In this document: piece by piece, positions 35,280-43,866 of the stretch
Numbering within the stretch: the stretch's first letter is position 1
Layout of the letters: every line of letters starts with the position of its first letter
Assembly (NCBI RefSeq): GCF_030756675.1
Contig: NZ_JAVBXD010000016.1
Span: 1 to 64,000 of the forward strand
Direction of reading: 5' to 3'
DNA from: Bacillus multifaciens
GTDB taxonomy: Bacteria > Bacillota > Bacilli > Bacillales > Bacillaceae_G
DNA: 64,000 nucleotides
Made by a program: the position numbers and the translations under genes
Notes under the pieces: generated by a model
Told to the model about the DNA's origin: nothing
The model's database searches: none
Seen by the model: only the letters and a program-made list of their open reading frames with translations

Positions 35280-36578
35280 TTATGCTAAGTTAGCGGTTTC
35301 GTTTAGATGTTCTGCTGCTTCTGTCACACCAGAAGTAGCCGTACCTATTTCCTTAATAGCTACTACTAAATCATCCATTTGATTTTTAGCAAGGTTAATT
35401 TTTTGAACATTCTCGCAAATGGATTCGGAAATTTTTGTAAATGATTCGTGGGCTTGAGAAGACGTTTCATTTCCTATAAGGACTGTTTTATTGACTTGTT
35501 TCAGCGTCTCTATTACATGCTGCGTATACTCATTGGAGGAATGGATTAAATTTTGAATTTTTCCAACTGAATTCTTTGTTTCTTCTGCAAGCTTTCTAAC
35601 TTCCTCTGACACTATCGAAAATCCTTTACCGTGTTCCCCGGCTCTTGCTGCTTCAATAGCTGAGTTCAAAGCTAATAAATTGGTCTGATCTGCAATGTTT
35701 TGTACGATTTTTACAACGGTGGTAATTTGAGAGGAAGCTTCAGATAACTTTGTCACAGAATGATTCATATTTTCAATATTTGTGGAAATGCCTTGTATAT
35801 TTTGTACTAGGTCATTAATTTTCTGTTGCCCCTCTTTTGTAAACGCTTGAGCCATTGTAGAGTCTTCATTACTCCTAATCACCATTTGATTTACTGTATT
35901 GCTATTTTCAATTAATCTTTCTACAGATATGTTTGTCTCTTCAGCAAGAGAAACTAATTCTAAGCTTGTTTTTAAAATTTTCCCTTTTATTTCAGTTTTG
36001 GCATTTTCATATTGTCCATTTCTTTGTTTTAGATTTTCATCTTCATATGCTTCTAAAACAATTTGTTGCTCCAAACTTAATATTTTAGTGATGGCTGTTA
36101 TAAAAGTTGTTACTTCTTCTTTTGCACTTATTGTATTTGAGATTATATTGATGAGTGAATTTTGTAAGTTTTGAAAGGCCCCCATATACCAGGCTGGCTT
36201 TAGACCAATGTGATAGTGGACTTTTGCGACTCTAAGCCGCTTTTCTAGGAAGTGATTATCGATTTTTCCATTAAACAGTTCAACTAAATGGACCTTTAAT
36301 GTGTTTCTCAATTTGTCTACACTGCTATGTTTTTGAGTAATCTCTTTCAATTCATTTATTTCTAGAATACTATTGTAAAAATCATCGACAAGCCTTTCTA
36401 TATTTTGTTCGATAAGGGGCTGAATACATTTTATCATTTGTAAATCGGATTTGTTTAAACGGATCATTTGGACTTTTGATAAAATATCAGGATTATTCAC
36501 ATTGATTTCTATGTGCAATCGTTCAGCTTGTTTAAGCCATGACCTTGTTTCTTTTTCAGAGCGCCAAAATATAGTCAT
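35280..36578 (-). CDS. hemAT: Globin-coupled chemoreceptor (HemAT type)
   Basis: 432 aa soluble aerotaxis-type receptor. Residues 1-180 form a sensor globin; the proximal heme histidine is H121 in [19 protein letters not shown]. The C-terminal half is an MCP signalling domain with the conserved tip [26 protein letters not shown]. No membrane segments. It should bind oxygen and signal to CheA. AGGAGG precedes ATG. The gene is bracketed by bcr1-like repeats and a 15-bp direct repeat, suggesting it was inserted or re-arranged as a unit. Confidence 0.92.
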   Translation of the reverse strand: MTIFWRSEKETRSWLKQAERLHIEINVNNPDILSKVQMIRLNKSDLQMIKCIQPLIEQNIERLVDDFYNSILEINELKEITQKHSSVDKLRNTLKVHLVELFNGKIDNHFLEKRLRVAKVHYHIGLKPAWYMGAFQNLQNSLINIISNTISAKEEVTTFITAITKILSLEQQIVLEAYEDENLKQRNGQYENAKTEIKGKILKTSLELVSLAEETNISVERLIENSNTVNQMVIRSNEDSTMAQAFTKEGQQKINDLVQNIQGISTNIENMNHSVTKLSEASSQITTVVKIVQNIADQTNLLALNSAIEAARAGEHGKGFSIVSEEVRKLAEETKNSVGKIQNLIHSSNEYTQHVIETLKQVNKTVLIGNETSSQAHESFTKISESICENVQKINLAKNQMDDLVVAIKEIGTATSGVTEAAEHLNETANLA

Positions 36579-36616
36579 AAGATGTACCTCCTAAGGTAAT
36601 TTTTTTTGTAAAGATC

Positions 36617-36631
36617 TATAGGTGAGTAGTT
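36617..36631 (+). repeat. 15-bp direct repeat, right copy
   Basis: TATAGGTGAGTAGTT, identical to 35143-35157. Confidence 0.6.
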
Positions 36632-36641
36632 TTAAGTTATC

Positions 36642-36832
36642 TATATATATCCAAGTTAAAAAAACTCTTTCTTTTTAGGGAGGACAAGAGCATCTGGCTA
36701 TGCCTAGAAGTGGTCAAGGCCTTTTCCTGCCACATGCGAGGTTTTAAAACACAGGGAGCAAGCGAGTACAAGTCATATTGTATTCTGCATAGCTACGATT
36801 TATATGTGGAAAAATTAAAATGGATTTATATA
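36642..36832 (+). repeat. bcr1-like repeat, copy C
   Basis: 191 bp between TATATATATCCA and TGGATTTATATA (11 of 12 bases complementary), with the usual interior GGTCAAGGCCTTTTCCTGCC. It lies just upstream of hemAT. Confidence 0.75.
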
Positions 36833-37042
36833 AGTTCCTTAATTTAGATGAGTTATCTTTTTTATTCTATATAGTTATATATACTAATTCAATAATATTT
36901 TTCTGTATATTGTTGAATAGAATTGCTGTTTCATTAAGTATGCATTGATGATAGGAGGAATGTAATTTCAATGTTTTTAGGTAAGGAGCGCATTTCTTCG
37001 AGGAACGTGAAGGATAGGAATAATGATTCTTATTCATTATAG
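36833..37042. other. AT-rich gap between bcr1-like copy C and yutJ
   Basis: No conserved gene. One 23-codon plus-strand ORF at 36971-37042 has AGGAGG 12 bases upstream, but nothing else supports it. I treat it as non-coding. Confidence 0.4.
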
Positions 37043-37071
37043 AAAAAACAAGAGCCACATAGGGCCCTTGT
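37043..37071 (-). terminator. Terminator of yutJ
   Basis: Minus strand: ACAAGGGCC-CTATGT-GGCTCTTGT followed by TTTTTTC. Confidence 0.75.
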
Positions 37072-37076
37072 CTTCG

Positions 37077-38147
37077 TTAACCATTATGATGTTTATACAT
37101 CCAAAGAATGCCCGATTTTAAAAGGCGAGGTACACGGCCCATTAATGGCTGATTTGCCAGTAAACCAAAGCCATGTTTTTTACCAAGAGAGCCGAGAACA
37201 CCTTTTAGTTTAATAACAGGTAGCTCTTCTGGTAATGCTTCATTGTTCCAACGTTTTAATAATATTTGGACAATTTGTTCACCTTGACCTTCTGCAAGCT
37301 GTGCAGATGGTGCATGTGGCAATGCAGCGCAGTCACCTAGCACATATACATTCTCGTAATCTGGAATATTATGATATTTTGTTAATACAACCCGCCCGCT
37401 ATTATCATGCTCGACAGGGAGATTACGAACGACTTCACTCGCTTGAATGCCAGCTGTCCATACAATTGCGTCACATTCAAGTGGTTCATCGTGGTTATAC
37501 ACAATGTTTGGTTCTACTTTTGTAATGTTCGAGTTGCGAACAATTGTAACATTATGTTTCAAAAACCACTCTTCTACGTATCTACTTAATTTCTCTGGGA
37601 ATGGGAAAAGAATGCGATCTTTTCGGTCAAATAAATAAATGTTTAAGTCTGGACGACTTTCGCGAAGCTCACTTGCTACTTCAACGCCGCTTAGTCCAGC
37701 TCCTACAACAGCAACTGTTGCGTGTGGTTCTAAACCATTTAGTTGTTGATATGTTTGACGAACTTGCTCAATGGATTGAAGGCTATATGTATTTTCCTTC
37801 GCTCCTGGAACGTTGTGGTAGTTATCTTCACAACCAAGTCCGATAATTAAGTCATCATAATTGACAACTTCGCTGCCCTCAAGATGAACAGCTTTGTTTT
37901 CTAGATCAACATTGGTTATTGTGCCATATTGAATATTTAGTCGTGGATGCTCTGGAAATGGAATGCGAATATGCGTTTCAGAAATCGTTCCTGCTACTAA
38001 TGCGTAGTATTCTGTTTTAAAACAGTGATACGGTACTTTGTCGATTAATGTTACTTGAACATCATCTGGAAGTTGGTTGCTCGGAAGAAGACGTTGTAAA
38101 ACTCTCATTCCACCGTAGCCGCCACCAAGTATTACGAGGTGCTTCAT
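37077..38147 (-). CDS. yutJ: NDH-2-like FAD-dependent oxidoreductase YutJ
   Basis: 356 aa type II NADH dehydrogenase-like flavoprotein. FAD-binding GGGYGGMRVLQRL at 8-20, the NAD(P)H motif VVGAGLSGVEVASELRE and the FAD-binding VYVLGDCAALP are present. The C-terminal membrane-anchoring region seen in NDH-2 is short. It probably passes electrons from NAD(P)H to quinone or another acceptor; the physiological partner is unknown. Divergent from yuzB across a gap that holds two bcr1-like copies. Confidence 0.87.
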   Translation of the reverse strand: MKHLVILGGGYGGMRVLQRLLPSNQLPDDVQVTLIDKVPYHCFKTEYYALVAGTISETHIRIPFPEHPRLNIQYGTITNVDLENKAVHLEGSEVVNYDDLIIGLGCEDNYHNVPGAKENTYSLQSIEQVRQTYQQLNGLEPHATVAVVGAGLSGVEVASELRESRPDLNIYLFDRKDRILFPFPEKLSRYVEEWFLKHNVTIVRNSNITKVEPNIVYNHDEPLECDAIVWTAGIQASEVVRNLPVEHDNSGRVVLTKYHNIPDYENVYVLGDCAALPHAPSAQLAEGQGEQIVQILLKRWNNEALPEELPVIKLKGVLGSLGKKHGFGLLANQPLMGRVPRLLKSGILWMYKHHNG

Positions 38148-38322
38148 GATGGATTACCCCTTTTCTGTTGAAATATCCCCTAATCATAGAAATTTTTATA
38201 TTACAAAAATATTTTGACTTTACTCATTCAAATTATATCGAATTTAGAAGCAAATAACAATGCGTGAATGCATACTCTGTTGTACAATAGTAAGAAAGTG
38301 AAAGCGATGTTATGGACCATTC

Positions 38323-38521
38323 TATATAAATACTAAGTAGAAAAACGACATAAACCCTTTTCTTTTTAGGTGGGCGAGAGCGTCTGGCCATGCGTAGAAG
38401 CGGTCAGGGCCTTTTTCTGCCACAGATAATGTTAAAACAAAGAGAGAAAGAAAGTAGCAGGTTACTTTTTGTTCAGCATGGCGGCGACTTGTGTGTTAGA
38501 AAGTCAAATTGGATTTATATA
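38323..38521 (+). repeat. bcr1-like repeat, copy D
   Basis: 199 bp; shares long identical stretches with copy A (CCCTTTTCTTTTTAGGTGGG, GAGCGTCTGGCCAT). The right end is TGGATTTATATA; the left end, TATATAAATACT, is degenerate. Confidence 0.78.
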
Positions 38522-38707
38522 AAGCCTTCTTTTTCTATAGGTGGACGAGAGCATCTGGCCGTGTATAGAAGCGGTCAGATCCATATTCTACTACATGCCA
38601 TGTTTAAAACAGGGGAGCGAGTGGAGGTCATGCTGTATTTTGCATTGCATAGCAGCGGAACGTTCAGAATTAGTAGAATGTTGGGGCTTTTCGCTGGATT
38701 TAGATAA
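38522..38707 (+). repeat. bcr1-like repeat, copy E, in tandem with D
   Basis: A diverged unit directly adjoining copy D (GGTGGACGAGAGCATCTGGCC, GAAGCGGTCAG, ending TGGATTTAGATAA). Confidence 0.7.
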
Positions 38708-38765
38708 ACATCTTAGGCTTACTGTTATAAGACAAGCTTTGAAATAGATACAGGAGGGATTAAGG

Positions 38766-39005
38766 TTGATTAAACCATTAATTGAGTTTTGTGTTGGCAA
38801 CCTTGCAAATGGTGCACAAAAGGCACGTGAACAATTAGAGAAAGATCCAAATTTAGATGTGATTGAGTATGGATGTCTTGGATATTGCGGTGTTTGTTTT
38901 GAAGGGCCATATGCGCTTGTGAACGGTGAAGTTGTAAAAGGGGAAACACCGGATGAACTTGTGAAAAATATATATGATTATTTAGATGAAAATCCGATGT
39001 TTTAG
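38766..39005 (+). CDS. yuzB: YuzB family protein (DUF1450)
   Basis: 79 aa. N-terminal [17 protein letters not shown] and the paired-cysteine segment [20 protein letters not shown] define the YuzB/DUF1450 family; the cysteines could bind a metal or Fe-S cluster, which is inference. Start is TTG 38766, given by AGGAGGG at 38753-38759. Two terminator-like hairpins follow. Confidence 0.9.
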   Translation: MIKPLIEFCVGNLANGAQKAREQLEKDPNLDVIEYGCLGYCGVCFEGPYALVNGEVVKGETPDELVKNIYDYLDENPMF

Positions 39006-39006
39006 G

Positions 39007-39032
39007 GCGTTGCAATGAGGCAGCGTCTTTTT
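39007..39032 (+). terminator. First hairpin after yuzB
   Basis: GGCGTTGC-AATGA-GGCAGCGTC followed by TTTTTC. Confidence 0.6.
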
Positions 39033-39093
39033 CAGTTGAACGTATAAAATTATTTCGAAAGAGCAGGTTAACAAATTAGGAGATACAAAAAAA

Positions 39094-39122
39094 GAAAGCC
39101 CTTTGTCTGAGGGCTTTTTTCT
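39094..39122 (+). terminator. Strong terminator upstream of dapF
   Basis: AAAGCCCTTTGTCTGAGGGCTTTTTTT. Confidence 0.85.
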
Positions 39123-39256
39123 TACACCATATGTGTAAGCACGACATTGTTACGCCAAAATTGTCGTTGAATATGAGAAACGGGGGACATTCTTATTGTT
39201 TTCAAAAAGCGCTCATTTTATACTTATAACAATCAAAAATTTTGGAGTGAAATCAC

Positions 39257-40123
39257 ATGGCACAATTTTCTTTCACAAAAATGCACGGACTTGGGAATAA
39301 CTACATTTATGTAAATATGTTTGAAGAACAAATTGCAGAAGAGCATCTTGCACAAGTTGCGGAAAAAGTATCAGATGTGAATACTGGAATTGGTTCCGAC
39401 GGGATGATTTTAATTTGTCCTTCTGACGTTGCTCCTGTGAAAATGCGTATTTTTAATAAAGACGGTTCAGAAGGAAAAAGCTGCGGTAATGGGCTGCGCT
39501 GCGTTGCAAAGTACGCATATGAGCATAAACTAGTAGAAGAGACTGTGTTCACAATTGAAACGTTAGCAGGAATCGTTACAGCAGAAGTAAAAGCTTTCGA
39601 TGGAATTGTAACTTCAGCTACAATAGATATGGGGGCACCTAGGTTAAAACGCGTTGATTTACCAATGTTAGGTGAAGGAGAAACGCCATTTATTTGTGAA
39701 GATTTCCTTTATGATAACCACCGTTATACATTTACGGCTGTCTCAATGGGAAATCCGCATGCTGTTATTTTTGTAGAGAATATTGAAGAAGCACCGCTTA
39801 CAACATTAGGACCTGTATTAGAAACACATGAGATGTTTCCGGAAAGTGTAAATGTCGAATTTATTGAAGTACTAGATGATCATGAAATGCATTTTCGTGT
39901 ATGGGAACGTGGTTCTGGCATTACACAAGCATGCGGAACAGGAGCATGTGCTGCAGTTGTAGCTGCAATCTTAAATGGAAAGATGAAGCGAGGACAAGAA
40001 ATCACGGTTCATTTAGCAGGCGGAGATTTAATGATTACATGGACAGAAGAAGGAACAGTTCTCATGAATGGTCCAGCAGAAGTCACTTGCAGCGGTGTAT
40101 ATTATTATAAGATTGAAGAGTAA
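39257..40123 (+). CDS. dapF: Diaminopimelate epimerase
   Basis: 288 aa. Interconverts LL- and meso-diaminopimelate for lysine and peptidoglycan synthesis. The two catalytic cysteines are C76 ([10 protein letters not shown]) and C226 ([10 protein letters not shown]). Both halves of the pseudo-symmetric fold are present. GGAG precedes ATG. yutM begins 41 bp after its stop, so the two are probably co-transcribed. Confidence 0.97.
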   Translation: MAQFSFTKMHGLGNNYIYVNMFEEQIAEEHLAQVAEKVSDVNTGIGSDGMILICPSDVAPVKMRIFNKDGSEGKSCGNGLRCVAKYAYEHKLVEETVFTIETLAGIVTAEVKAFDGIVTSATIDMGAPRLKRVDLPMLGEGETPFICEDFLYDNHRYTFTAVSMGNPHAVIFVENIEEAPLTTLGPVLETHEMFPESVNVEFIEVLDDHEMHFRVWERGSGITQACGTGACAAVVAAILNGKMKRGQEITVHLAGGDLMITWTEEGTVLMNGPAEVTCSGVYYYKIEE

Positions 40124-40164
40124 AGATGTATAATAGAACGATAGAAGAAAGGATGGTGGATTCT

Positions 40165-40518
40165 ATGATTACTGTAACAGAACAAGCAGCATATCAAATT
40201 AAAGATATGTTAAAAGACGCTGAAGAAGGAGAAAGATACGTTCGCCTTGCTGTACACGGCGGTGGATGTAGTGGTCTTTCTTACGGCTTAGGATTTGAAA
40301 GAGAACCAAATGAAGACGACACAGTTCTTGAATTTTTCGGTGTTGAATTTGTTATTGATAAAGAAAGTGCTCCAATTGTAAAAGGAGTAAAAATTGATTA
40401 TAAGCAATCGATGCTTGGCGGCGGATTTACAATCGACAATCCAAACGCGATCGCATCATGTGGCTGCGGATCATCTTTCCGCACAGCAACGAATGCTGGT
40501 AAGCCTGAAGAATGCTAA
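40165..40518 (+). CDS. yutM: A-type Fe-S carrier protein YutM (HesB/IscA family)
   Basis: 117 aa. Cluster-binding cysteines C35 (GGGCSGL) and C99, C101 (SCGCGSSF) form the C-x(n)-C-G-C motif. The C-terminal 45 residues (from DYKQSMLGGGFT) look nearly identical to B. subtilis YutM as remembered. It should pass Fe-S clusters from the Suf scaffold to targets. GGATGGTGG favours ATG 40165 over earlier in-frame starts. Confidence 0.93.
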   Translation: MITVTEQAAYQIKDMLKDAEEGERYVRLAVHGGGCSGLSYGLGFEREPNEDDTVLEFFGVEFVIDKESAPIVKGVKIDYKQSMLGGGFTIDNPNAIASCGCGSSFRTATNAGKPEEC

Positions 40519-40566
40519 TGTTAGATAGCATTTATGTAGTGCGTATCTTTAAAGATTAATCATACT

Positions 40567-40618
40567 AACCTTCTTGACGATGAATGACTAAGTTCACTCG
40601 TTAAGGGGGTTTTTATTT
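40567..40618 (+). terminator. Terminator of dapF-yutM
   Basis: AACCTTCTTGACGA and TCGTTAAGGGGGTT pair, followed by TTTATTTT. Confidence 0.8.
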
Positions 40619-40896
40619 TGTGAGGAAATAGGAGAAAATGGCGAAAAAGGTAGAAATTTGAGATTTTTTGTTGTTATTTGCTCATTTTCATGATATTCTA
40701 TAATAGAGAAGATGGTTTTTCTTTTTAAATTAACGGAATTTTCAGAAAATAATTAGATAGCTTTTTCCCATTTCCTCTTTCTTGTACGTCTCTACATTTA
40801 ATTACTATATACAATAAAAAGCACATATGCCTAGCTATTATTTCTAAAATCGAAAAACATAATGAACTAATAAATCAAAAAAACGTAATATGAAAT
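40619..40896. other. AT-rich region upstream of the histidine kinase
   Basis: No ORF with a ribosome binding site. TATAAT at 40699-40704 could be a -10 box, but the -35 is poor. Nothing else recognised until the cre-like site at 40897. Confidence 0.4.
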
Positions 40897-40910
40897 TAAA
40901 AACGTTTTCA
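40897..40910 (+). promoter_or_regulatory. cre-like site upstream of the histidine kinase
   Basis: TAAAAACGTTTTCA matches the CcpA consensus TGWAANCGNTWNCA at all but the second position, with a central palindrome AAAACGTTTT. It lies 49 bp before the start codon. Confidence 0.35.
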
Positions 40911-40958
40911 AGGAAGAGTGTATGATCCCCCTTACAAAAAATTAGGGAGGCATAGAAC

Positions 40959-42212
40959 ATGGGAATTTCTACACTACTATTAAATGCATTTATTATTATT
41001 ATTTGTATCCTTAGTTATCAAGTATTTTGGTTAGATAAGACAGAAAAAAAACCACATAATAATATATTAATTTCTTTTTTTTCATCGATCGCAATTGTTT
41101 TTTGTATGACATTCCCTATTCATTTACATGATGGGTATATTTATGATTTGCGGTTTATTCCTATTCTTTTAGTACTTCTATATGGAAATACAAGAAGTAT
41201 TATTTGTATAAGTATTGTATATATGGGGTATCGATTTTACTTAGGCGGAAACGGCTTTTTTTCATCAGTTATTATATATACTATAACTACAGCTGTTACG
41301 ACAATATTACGTTATTTTCTCCCTATTTATTTTAGGAGAAAAAAAATATTGTTTCACACACTATTGCTTTTGATTTGTACGAGTTTTTTTTCTATCTCTG
41401 CGCTAATGAATCAAATTGAAATATATGGTAAAATTGAAACGGTTTTTATTGGATTTTTGATTAATTATGTACTGGTTAACGCCTTCACAGGAGTATTGTC
41501 TATTTATTTAGTAGAGGGAATGATTGAGAAATTTAAAATGAAAGAAAAAATTCAAAGAGCTGAAAAGTTTTATACAGCTAGTGAATTAGCCGCATCGATT
41601 GCACATGAAGTTCATAATCCGTTAACGACTGTATATGGATTCACGCAATTATTCCGTGAAAACGAACTGTCAAAAACATCTCAAGATGAATACTTGAAAA
41701 TTATGTTAATGGAATTAGAAAAAGTACAATTGATTATCAATGATTATTTATCTCTAACAAAACCACAAAATACAATAAAAGAACGACTAAATATAAAGTG
41801 TATATTTCGGGAAGTAACAAATGCGATTTCTCCGCTAGCATTTTCATACAACGTTGAAATACAGAAAGATATTCCAGAGTGTTTGTATATAAATGCGAAT
41901 CCTGAAAAATTAAAACAGTGCTTCACTAACATTTTACAAAACGGAATTGAAGCTATGATAGATGGTGGAGTGTTACAAATTCATGCACAAAAAATCAAAA
42001 GTCATATTGTAATTGATATTATTGATTCGGGAATTGGAATGTCCCAAAAAGAAGTAAAGCGAATTGCCACGCCATTTTATTCAACAAAAGAAAAAGGGAC
42101 TGGACTCGGCACTATGATTGCATACAGCATTATTAGAGAGTTAAATGGAGATATAGAAATAGAGAGTTCAAAAGGAAAAGGAACATGCTTTTCTATCATT
42201 ATACCTTGCTAA
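40959..42212 (+). CDS. Membrane sensor histidine kinase (sporulation-kinase, 5TMR-LYT type)
   Basis: 417 aa. Residues 1-190 hold six predicted transmembrane helices of the LytS/YhcK-type 5TM sensor, with no large extracellular loop. The H-box is ASIAHEVHNPLTT (H216), the N-box NILQNGIEAM, then DSGIGM and GTGLGT. N-box and H-box style resemble the KinA-E sporulation kinases that feed Spo0F. No response regulator is adjacent, which fits an orphan sporulation kinase. AGGGAGGC precedes ATG. A cre-like site upstream suggests carbon control. Confidence 0.85.
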   Translation: MGISTLLLNAFIIIICILSYQVFWLDKTEKKPHNNILISFFSSIAIVFCMTFPIHLHDGYIYDLRFIPILLVLLYGNTRSIICISIVYMGYRFYLGGNGFFSSVIIYTITTAVTTILRYFLPIYFRRKKILFHTLLLLICTSFFSISALMNQIEIYGKIETVFIGFLINYVLVNAFTGVLSIYLVEGMIEKFKMKEKIQRAEKFYTASELAASIAHEVHNPLTTVYGFTQLFRENELSKTSQDEYLKIMLMELEKVQLIINDYLSLTKPQNTIKERLNIKCIFREVTNAISPLAFSYNVEIQKDIPECLYINANPEKLKQCFTNILQNGIEAMIDGGVLQIHAQKIKSHIVIDIIDSGIGMSQKEVKRIATPFYSTKEKGTGLGTMIAYSIIRELNGDIEIESSKGKGTCFSIIIPC

Positions 42213-42213
42213 C

Positions 42214-42247
42214 GAAAAAGAGCGTCTAAGGCTGGACGCTCTTTTTG
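42214..42247 (+). terminator. Terminator of the histidine kinase gene
   Basis: AAAAAGAGCGTC...GACGCTCTTTTT. Confidence 0.88.
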
Positions 42248-42248
42248 T

Positions 42249-42300
42249 ATACATAGAAACGGTCATCTCCTGTTCGGTGTAGCAGCAACTTATATGTTAT
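42249..42300 (+). repeat. bcr1-like fragment
   Basis: Short remnant: TACATAGAAACGGTCATC...CCTGTTCGGTGTAGCAGCAACTTATATGTT, matching parts of the full-length copies. Confidence 0.45.
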
Positions 42301-42478
42301 GATCTGTCGATTTCACAAAATGTTCAAAAAATTTTCTTTTGAAAATGCAAAAGTTATAGTATCATCTAATTAAGAAGAATTTTTCGACAAATAAAGACAA
42401 GTTTTTACAAAAAGAAAAAAGTTTTATGTGATTATTTTTCATTCTAAGTCTTGATTTCATAGAAAATAAGGAGGAATG

Positions 42479-42631
42479 ATGAAGGTGAAAAAGCATTGTA
42501 AATTACTTAATAAATCTTTCAAAGAATTGGTACAGGAGAATAAACAAAAAATACTGAATGATAAACAAGAGATGGAAAAAATTGAACAACGTATTGAACA
42601 GCGTTATGGGGCGAAAAAGTCAGCCTCGTAA
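42479..42631 (+). CDS. Fur-regulated basic protein (FbpB/FbpA-like)
   Basis: A 50-residue highly charged basic protein. The core SFKELVQENKQKILNDKQEMEKIEQRIEQRY closely matches the FbpA/B/C family, small proteins made under iron limitation in B. subtilis that act with the FsrA small RNA to spare iron. Start is ATG 42479 or GTG 42485, both after AAGGAGG; the second has better spacing. A weak Fur-like sequence (TGATTAT...) lies about 50 bp upstream. Confidence 0.7.
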   Translation: MKVKKHCKLLNKSFKELVQENKQKILNDKQEMEKIEQRIEQRYGAKKSAS

Positions 42632-42634
42632 TAA

Positions 42635-42750
42635 GCTATATACAAGTTGAAAACTGACAGAAAAATCTCTTTCTTGTTAGGTGGGATGAGGGCGTTTGGT
42701 CATTAATGTAAGCGGTTTCCTGGTACGTATGAGGTTTTAAACAAAACGAA
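42635..42750 (+). repeat. bcr1-like repeat, copy F (truncated)
   Basis: TATATACAAGTTGAAAACTGACAG start and GGTGGGATGAGGGCGTTTGG, GAGGTTTTAAACAAAACG; the right half is missing and the DUF523 terminator begins. Confidence 0.6.
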
Positions 42751-42754
42751 AATG

Positions 42755-42803
42755 AAAAGAAGATAACCAATTATTTGTAGTAGTCGGTTATCTTCTTTTT
42801 TTA
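42755..42803. terminator. Terminator of the DUF523 gene
   Basis: AAAAGAAGATAACC and GGTTATCTTCTTTTTTT pair; usable in both directions. Confidence 0.82.
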
Positions 42804-42812
42804 GCGTTTTTT

Positions 42813-43265
42813 TCACTGTGTTACAAAATCCTCTTCTGAAATAACAATAAAACCATGTCGTCTAAATAATGCGGTCGTAACGCCGTAACCATCTTGTTTT
42901 TGCCCATTAAATTCACCTGTGTAAATGACAGAACTTCCGCATGATGGACTGCGTTCTTTTAGGATAATATACTCAGGGTTTAGATCTTTTATTTGTTCTA
43001 ATGCTTTGTAGGCACCCGCAATAAAGATTTCTGTGACATCATTTCCACTGCGATCGATAACCTTCGCCCTTCCATCTAGTACATCATCGCCATTGCCCCC
43101 GATAATTTCAGCAGGCATACGAGGTGTCGGTAATCCGCCTAACACTTCAGGGCAAATAAGAATTGTTTCTTCCTTTTCGAGTAGTTCTTGAACTTTTGCA
43201 ACGAGATTGTCGTTTCCATCATAACGGCAAGCAATTCCAGCTAAACATGCACTGATTACAATCAT
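42813..43265 (-). CDS. DUF523 (YbbK-type) protein
   Basis: 150 aa. Starts MIVISACLAGIACRYDG and contains LICPEVLGGLPTPR and ERSPSCGSSVIY, the cysteine-bearing hallmarks of DUF523. The conserved cysteines suggest metal or cluster binding; function unknown. GAGGTGAAAAA precedes ATG. Divergent from the HTH gene. Confidence 0.88.
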   Translation of the reverse strand: MIVISACLAGIACRYDGNDNLVAKVQELLEKEETILICPEVLGGLPTPRMPAEIIGGNGDDVLDGRAKVIDRSGNDVTEIFIAGAYKALEQIKDLNPEYIILKERSPSCGSSVIYTGEFNGQKQDGYGVTTALFRRHGFIVISEEDFVTQ

Positions 43266-43362
43266 TTTTTCACCTCATTTGGAAGAATTTATTTCCATCA
43301 TACAATAAATTTCCTCGCCAATTTTATATATTTTCTCTTATTTATAAAAGGGGGCGATGAAC

Positions 43363-43866
43363 ATGAGTAAATTGTATTCATTAATGAAGCAGCATAGTGA
43401 ATTTCAAAATAAAGAAGAATTTAATACATATCAGCAGAAAGTTTTGACGCAGTATCAATCTCAAATTAACAAAACGGATTTTCTTGTTATTTGTTTGTTA
43501 GGGAGATATGCGGTGAATGAGAAACAAAAAACGGTTGGTGTTGCATGTCCGTTAATGGAAACGATCGCTGTGAAAATAGAGAAAAGTATACGAACTGTGC
43601 GCCGTTCTGTGGCGAGGCTTGAACAACTTGGGATTATTAAGCGTGTGTTCACAAAAGAAAGGCATAAGCGCGGCGGAATAGCGGGATTGTTTTGTATAAT
43701 CCATTTGAAAGTGAAAAAGAAAAGAGTCATGCGTTTGAAGCATAACTCCTTTCTTTCAATCAAATTTCCGTACAGTTGGAACGCGGATTGCGATAAAGAG
43801 TACAAAGACAATGACCGCAATGGCACCGCTTTTCATAACTGTAACAATCGGTATTCCAGCTGCTAA
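43363..43866 (+). pseudogene. HTH replication/regulator-like protein, probably 3'-damaged
   Basis: The first 115 residues form a good protein: a helical start (KLYSLMKQHSEFQNKEEFNTYQ) and a winged helix (LMETIAVKIEKSIRTVRRSVARLEQLGIIKRV). I know similar HTH proteins in B. cereus-group genomes, usually longer. After about residue 118 the frame reads through the convergent MFS gene's terminator (43723-43749) and 111 bp antisense to that gene, giving a low-complexity tail (DKEYKDNDRNGTAFHNCNNRYSSC). I infer loss of the original 3' end. GGGGGCG supports the start at 43363. Confidence 0.55.
43723..43755 (-). terminator. Terminator of the MFS gene
   Basis: Minus strand: GAGTTATGC...GCATGACTC followed by TTTTCTTTTTC. 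It lies inside the 3' part of the HTH reading frame. Confidence 0.65.

Noticed and set aside
38390-38747. Plus-strand frames of 68-105 codons between yutJ and yuzB
   Set aside because: They run through two bcr1-like repeats, and the same repeats elsewhere have stops in all frames.
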